Assembly (NCBI RefSeq): GCF_020215705.1
Contig: NZ_JAIWNB010000035.1
Span: 1-64,000 of the forward strand
Reading direction: 5' to 3'
Length of the DNA stretch: 64,000 bases
From: Nonomuraea aurantiaca
Lineage (GTDB): Bacteria; Actinomycetota; Actinomycetes; Streptosporangiales; Streptosporangiaceae
Part shown: in pieces, positions 60,054-64,000 of the stretch
Layout of the letters: every line of letters starts with the position of its first letter
How positions within the stretch are numbered: position 1 is the first letter of the stretch
Notes under the pieces: generated by a model
The model's input: only the letters and a program-made list of their open reading frames with translations
Database searches by the model: none
Told to the model about the DNA's origin: nothing
Translations under genes and position numbers: made by a program

Positions 60054-60698
60054 ATGCGAGTGCTTGTCGTGGAGGACGAGGAAGAGCTGGCCGACGCCGT
60101 CGCGCGCGGCCTGCGGCTGCACGCGATCGCCGTCGACGTGGCCTACGACGGGCAGGAGGCGCTGAACCTGGCCTCGTACGTCGATTACGACGTCGTCGTC
60201 CTCGATCGCGACCTGCCCGAGGTACACGGCGACGACGTCTGCGGCGAGCTGGCGAGCGCCAGCCGGATCCTCATGCTGACCGCCGCGGGGCAGGTCCGCG
60301 ACCGGGTCGACGGGCTGTCCCTGGGGGCCGACGACTACCTGGTCAAGCCGTTCGCGTTCGCCGAGCTGGTGGCCAGGATCCGGACGCTGGCCCGCCGGTC
60401 GTCCCGGGCCGCGCCCGTGCCGCTGGAACGGGCCGGGATCCGGCTCGATCCCGGCCGCCGTACGGTGACCAGGGACGAGCGGGCGGTCGCGCTGAACCGC
60501 AAGGAGTTCGACGTCCTGGAGCAGCTGCTGCTGGCCGGAGGTGACCTCGTCACCTCCGCCGAGCTGCGCCGGCGCGTCTGGGACGAGCACGCCGGCCCGG
60601 GCACCGGCGTGCTGCGCGTCACGATCACGTCGCTGCGCAGGAAACTGGGCGCGCCGCTCGCCGTCCAGAACGTCCCCGGCAAGGGCTACCGGCTGTGA
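60054..60698 (+). CDS. OmpR-type response regulator
   Basis: A 214-residue regulator. Receiver domain 1-115 with Asp8, phospho-acceptor Asp51 (VVLDRDLP), Thr77 and Lys99. The C-terminal winged helix (about 120-214) has RKEFDVLEQLLLAGGDLVTS and VRVTITSLRRKLG-like helix 3. ATG at 60054; its stop overlaps the kinase GTG. Signal unknown. Confidence 0.94.
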   Translation: MRVLVVEDEEELADAVARGLRLHAIAVDVAYDGQEALNLASYVDYDVVVLDRDLPEVHGDDVCGELASASRILMLTAAGQVRDRVDGLSLGADDYLVKPFAFAELVARIRTLARRSSRAAPVPLERAGIRLDPGRRTVTRDERAVALNRKEFDVLEQLLLAGGDLVTSAELRRRVWDEHAGPGTGVLRVTITSLRRKLGAPLAVQNVPGKGYRL

Positions 60699-61903
60699 CG
60701 CGGCCCCGGCCGTGGGACCGGCTCGGGCTGCGGATGCGGCTGGCCCTGTTGTACGGCGGGCTGTTCTTCGTCGCCGGATCGATGCTGCTCTGGGTCACCT
60801 ACCTGCTGACCGCCCAGGCGATGAACACGCAGTTCGTCACCAAGTTCGGCGGCCGTCTGATCACCGGTACGGAGGACCTGCCGCCCGACGCCGACTCGCC
60901 CGTCAAGCAGGTGCGGGTCGATGTGGAGCAGGGCGCGGCCACCGTGCTGAGCGACATGCTGCGGTCCTCGGTCGTGATCATGATCGTGATCGGGGTCATC
61001 GCGTTCGTGCTCGGCTATCTGGTGGCGGATCGGGCGTTGCGGCCGTTGGATCGGGTGACGGAGACGGCGCGGCGGTTGTCGGAGAGTACGTTGCATGAGC
61101 GGATCGGGTTGCGGGGTCCGCAGGATGAGGTCAAGCGGTTGGCCGACACGTTCGACGCGATGCTGGATCGGTTGCATCGGGTGTTCGAGGCGCAGCGGCG
61201 GTTCATCGGTAATGCTTCGCATGAGTTGCGGACGCCGTTGGCGATCAACCGGACGATTTTGGAGGTGTCGTTGGAGGAGCCGGCGGCGTCGCCGGATTTG
61301 AAGGCGCTGGCTCGTGCGCTTTTGGGGACCAACGCCCGTTATGAGCGGTTGATCGAGGGGTTGCTGCTGCTGGCCCAGTCGGAGCAGGAGCTGACCGAGC
61401 GCAAGCCCGTGGAGCTGCCGCGGATCGTGCGGACCGTGCTGGAGCAGATCGAGCTCGCCTCCACGAAGCGGCACGTCACCGTGCACCAGGACGTGCGGCA
61501 GGCCGTGGCCGCGGGCGACCCGCTGTTCCTGGAGCGCTGCGTGTTCAACCTGCTGGAGAACGCGATCAAGTACAACGTCCGCGACGGCGACGTGTGGTTG
61601 CGTCTGCGGCAGGAGGGTGACGAGGCGGTGGTCGTGGTGGAGAACACCGGCCCGCAGGTGTCACCGTACGAGGTGGACGACCTGTTCGAGCCGTTTCGCC
61701 GGCTGCAGGGCGACCGGGTGCGGTCGGCGCGCGGGGCGGGGCTGGGACTGTCGATCGTCCGGGCCATCGTCGCGGCGCACGGCGGCACGGTGACGGCCGT
61801 GGGCAGGCCGGACGGCGGCCTGGCGGTGACCGTACGGCTGGCGGGCGCGGCTCACGTGACCGCCGACCGCGCACGAGGGCGGTCACTGGAGACCGCACCC
61901 TGA
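60695..61903 (+). CDS. Sensor histidine kinase
   Basis: A 402-residue membrane kinase: helices at about 15-40 and 92-111 flank a short external sensor; HAMP (about 111-165); DHp with phospho-acceptor His176 (ASHELRTPL); ATPase with N box LLENAIKYN, and G2-type GAGLGLSIVRAI. Codons for residues about 109-222 are strikingly unlike the rest (TTG-Leu, GAT, CAT). The gene ends in a GCGGTC/GACCGC hairpin (61879-61896) near the convergent TPR gene. Confidence 0.93.
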   Translation: MTRPRPWDRLGLRMRLALLYGGLFFVAGSMLLWVTYLLTAQAMNTQFVTKFGGRLITGTEDLPPDADSPVKQVRVDVEQGAATVLSDMLRSSVVIMIVIGVIAFVLGYLVADRALRPLDRVTETARRLSESTLHERIGLRGPQDEVKRLADTFDAMLDRLHRVFEAQRRFIGNASHELRTPLAINRTILEVSLEEPAASPDLKALARALLGTNARYERLIEGLLLLAQSEQELTERKPVELPRIVRTVLEQIELASTKRHVTVHQDVRQAVAAGDPLFLERCVFNLLENAIKYNVRDGDVWLRLRQEGDEAVVVVENTGPQVSPYEVDDLFEPFRRLQGDRVRSARGAGLGLSIVRAIVAAHGGTVTAVGRPDGGLAVTVRLAGAAHVTADRARGRSLETAP

Positions 61904-61907
61904 ATGG

Positions 61908-62549
61908 TCAAAGAGCCTGGCGCGCTTCCTCCACCCAGCGCAGGACGCCCTGGGCGCCGGTGGTCTCGGCGATCTCGCCCGCCTCGTCGAGCACCTTCAG
62001 CGCCTGGTCGCGGTGGCCTTCCGCGGCGGTGATGTAGGCCAGGCCGATCAGGTTCGCGGCGACGCCGGGCAGGAAACCGAGCTCGCGGCGCAGGCGTACC
62101 GACTCCTCCAGTCGTCGGCGCGCCGGGGCCAGGCGGCCGGCGACGTGCTCGGCGATGCCCAGGTGCCGCAGCGCGTACGACATGGTCAGCTTGTCGCCTG
62201 CCTGGGCCGCGAGCTCGTGGGAGCGTTCGAGCATGGGGACCGCGGCGTCGTTGTCCCGCCGGACGACCTGGTGGAAGACGCCGATCCAGAACAGCGCCTC
62301 GCCCTCGCCGCGCACGTCGCCGAGGGTCCGGTAAAGCCGCGCGGCGCGCTCGAACAGCTCCTGTTCGCTCGGGTCCTCCTCGCCCTTGTCCAGGAATCGC
62401 CCGTGAACGAGCCGGCCGCGGGCCAGGGCGAGATCCGCCTCGACCGCGTCCAGGTCCCGGTCGGCCGTCTCCAGCGCCGTGGCATCGCCGTCGAAGACGG
62501 CCCGCTCGTACAGCACCCTGGCCCGTTCGATCCGTTCGTCCACACTCAT
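61908..62549 (-). CDS. Tetratricopeptide repeat protein
   Basis: A 213-residue all-helical protein with TPR-like units (GEALFWIGVFHQVVRRDNDA, LTMSYALRHLGIAEHVAGRL, GVAANLIGLAYITAAEGHRD). Protein-interaction scaffold by family; partner unknown. ATG at 62549 has GGCGGGGG upstream; a longer frame runs antisense to the sigma gene and is not coding. Convergent with the histidine kinase gene (4-base gap). Confidence 0.82.
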   Translation of the reverse strand: MSVDERIERARVLYERAVFDGDATALETADRDLDAVEADLALARGRLVHGRFLDKGEEDPSEQELFERAARLYRTLGDVRGEGEALFWIGVFHQVVRRDNDAAVPMLERSHELAAQAGDKLTMSYALRHLGIAEHVAGRLAPARRRLEESVRLRRELGFLPGVAANLIGLAYITAAEGHRDQALKVLDEAGEIAETTGAQGVLRWVEEARQAL

Positions 62550-62705
62550 CCCCCGCCCTCGGCTGCCTCGCGGTCGAGGGTATAGGTGGCCGCGCCGGCT
62601 GGGCGGCAGGTCGTCCGGAAATTTCGTGATTGGCGTAACAACGAAGATGCTCAGACCACTTCCTGGTGTCAGAAGAACCATGTCCGGGATTAAGGGGCTG
62701 AGGCG

Positions 62706-63227
62706 GTGACGGATGATTCGCACCGGTTCACCAGCATGTACGACGAATGCCGACAACGCGTGTGGGCGTACGTGGTCAGTCGCGCGGGCCGGCAGGTGGC
62801 GGACGAGGTGGTGAGCGAGACGTTCGCGGTCGCCTGGCGGCGGCTGGACGACGTACCGGAGCCGGCTCTGCCCTGGCTGCTCGGAGTCGCGCGCAACGTC
62901 CTGCGCGACAACATCCGCGCGGAGATCCGGCGGGAGGCCCTGAACGGGGAGCTGCGGGCCTGGACCGAGGGCGACGTGGCCGACCAGGTGACCGAGCGGC
63001 TCGGCGTGCTGCGCGCGCTGGCCGAGCTGCCGGAGGACGACCGGGAGGTCCTCCTCCTGATCGCCTGGCAGGGCCTGTCCCCCAAGGACGCGGCTCATGT
63101 CATCGGCTGCTCGTCCGCCGCCTTCCGCGTACGGCTGCATCGCGCGCGCAAGCGGCTCAAGCAGGCGATGGAACCGGCGGGACAGCCCCGGCCCCGCGTG
63201 CCGAACCTCAGCGAGGAGTGGTCATGA
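62706..63227 (+). CDS. ECF RNA polymerase sigma factor
   Basis: A 173-residue sigma factor. Region 2: VADEVVSETFAVAWRRLDDV and PALPWLLGVARNVLRDNIR; region 4: LPEDDREVLLLIAWQGLSPKDAAHVIG and AAFRVRLHRARKRL. GTG start. The stop overlaps the ATG of a CU044_5270 gene, the usual partner. It regulates an unknown stress response. A decayed copy of such a pair lies at 14517-15271. Confidence 0.94.
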   Translation: MTDDSHRFTSMYDECRQRVWAYVVSRAGRQVADEVVSETFAVAWRRLDDVPEPALPWLLGVARNVLRDNIRAEIRREALNGELRAWTEGDVADQVTERLGVLRALAELPEDDREVLLLIAWQGLSPKDAAHVIGCSSAAFRVRLHRARKRLKQAMEPAGQPRPRVPNLSEEWS

Positions 63228-64000
63228 ACCCCATCGACGAACTACGGGCCGCCCGGCCCGCGCACCTCGGCGACGCCCCGGTCGACGAACGCACCAGGGC
63301 CGCGGAGCTCTCGTACGCCATGTCCCGGCCGCGGCCGGCGCGGCGCAAGCGTAGAAACGTACGGCCGGTATGGGGTTTCAGCCTCATCGGCGCCGCGACC
63401 GCTGTGGCCGTCGTGGTCTCCAGCACTGGCGGCACGACGGCGCAGGCGCCCGTCCCGGCGCGGACGACGGTCACATCATCCACCCCCAAGGTGAAGCTCT
63501 CGGCTCGGGACATCCTGCTGACCGCCGCCGCGAAGGCGGCCCACCAGCCCGCCGGGACGGGCGCCTATTGGCACACCGTGTCCATGCGGCGAAGCCTGTT
63601 CGCGGTCGAGGGCGCCGGCTACCAGGTCATGGACCGGCAGCGAGAGGAGGGTTGGACGCCCAACGCCACCGGTGGGGACCAGTGGGGCAGCATCAAACCG
63701 CTCGGCGCGCGACCGGTCACCGCCGCGGACGAGGAGGCGTGGAAGCAGGCCGGCTCCCCGGCCGAGATCCCGGTCAAGGTGCCGGGCAAGCCACGCCCGA
63801 TGATCCTCTCGACCTCTCCCCGAAAGGGGTTCACCGGCCACAGTCCCCTGGTCGACGGGGACAAGGTGTTCTGGCTCGGCCGGAACGTCACCATGAAGGA
63901 CCTGCGCGGCCTGCCCTCCGACCCGGCCGAGCTCAAGGCGTGGCTGCTGCGCTCGTACGAGGGGCACAGCACCGAGTCCAGCAGCGACCCGATGGCGGCC
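63224..64000 (+). CDS. CU044_5270 family membrane protein (partial, cut by the right edge)
   Basis: The first 259 codons of a single-pass membrane protein paired with the ECF sigma factor. Cytoplasmic part 1-about 48 (MNPIDELRAARP), transmembrane helix about 50-66 (GFSLIGAATAVAVVVSS), then an external domain with AAAKAAHQPAGTGAYW and LPSDPAELKAWLLRSY. Role as a sigma-factor-linked sensor or anti-sigma is inferred from the coupling; the function of the family is not established. Confidence 0.88.
   Translation, partial: MNPIDELRAARPAHLGDAPVDERTRAAELSYAMSRPRPARRKRRNVRPVWGFSLIGAATAVAVVVSSTGGTTAQAPVPARTTVTSSTPKVKLSARDILLTAAAKAAHQPAGTGAYWHTVSMRRSLFAVEGAGYQVMDRQREEGWTPNATGGDQWGSIKPLGARPVTAADEEAWKQAGSPAEIPVKVPGKPRPMILSTSPRKGFTGHSPLVDGDKVFWLGRNVTMKDLRGLPSDPAELKAWLLRSYEGHSTESSSDPMAA

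Overview
The window is about 64 kb of very GC-rich DNA with actinomycete gene content: bldC next to valine dehydrogenase and a DUF3073 gene, small-type purL with purS and purQ, ECF sigma factor/CU044_5270 pairs, DUF6458 and DUF4190 membrane proteins, and many apparently leaderless genes with a -10 hexamer 6-7 bases before the start codon. The purF-purM-DUF3073-vdh-(hypothetical)-bldC order is the one I know from Streptomyces. The accessory genes and leader sequences fit a Streptosporangiales member such as Nonomuraea; that genus-level placement is inference. No tRNA, CRISPR array, insertion sequence or phage gene was seen.

Layout. 0-0.4 kb: leader and promoter of an rRNA operon that runs leftward out of the window. 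0.4-15 kb: housekeeping and catabolic genes (prolyl oligopeptidase, aldo/keto reductase, flippase-like membrane protein, molybdopterin oxidoreductase, lipoprotein hydrolase, PadR regulator, acetyltransferase, methyltransferase, FadE5-like acyl-CoA dehydrogenase, metallo-hydrolase), plus broken genes: an alcohol-dehydrogenase tail and a decayed ECF sigma/CU044_5270 pair. 15-19 kb: a secreted GH2 exo-beta-D-glucosaminidase (csxA) with a ROK/CsnR-type operator. 18.9-22.7 kb: a tightly coupled four-gene operon, NUDIX/winged-helix protein, J-domain/pseudokinase fusion, von Willebrand A protein and divergent adenylosuccinate synthetase. This is the best candidate for an undescribed system. 22.6-26.3 kb: branched-chain 2-oxoacid dehydrogenase E1alpha, E1beta and E2. 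26.5-30.4 kb: purS, an anti-sigma-type ATPase, purQ and purL. 30.5-42.6 kb: accessory genes: collagen-like secreted protein, membrane adenylyl cyclase plus Crp regulator, two DHA2 drug exporters, a TetR/MTHFR-like unit, an ABC exporter under a MerR-type promoter, and PhoX phosphatase. 42.7-51.3 kb: sterol-carrier protein, DUF4190 protein, MarR/SDR, purF, purM, DUF3073, vdh, a hypothetical gene and bldC. 51.4-64 kb: TetR and LacI regulators, lipoprotein amidase coupled to a GH20 hexosaminidase, nucleotidyltransferase, pyrD, tautomerase, lpdA, a two-component system, a TPR protein, and an intact ECF sigma factor/CU044_5270 pair cut by the right edge.

How the genes fit together. The purine genes (purSQL, purFM) make the two halves of early IMP synthesis. 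bkdABC, with an E3 such as lpdA and with vdh, can channel valine, leucine and isoleucine to branched acyl-CoAs that a FadE5-like dehydrogenase could oxidise. csxA, the amidase and the GH20 enzyme point to turnover of amino-sugar polymers (chitosan and cell wall). Several transporters sit beside or under clear operators (TetR-type, MerR-type), so this is also a drug-response region.
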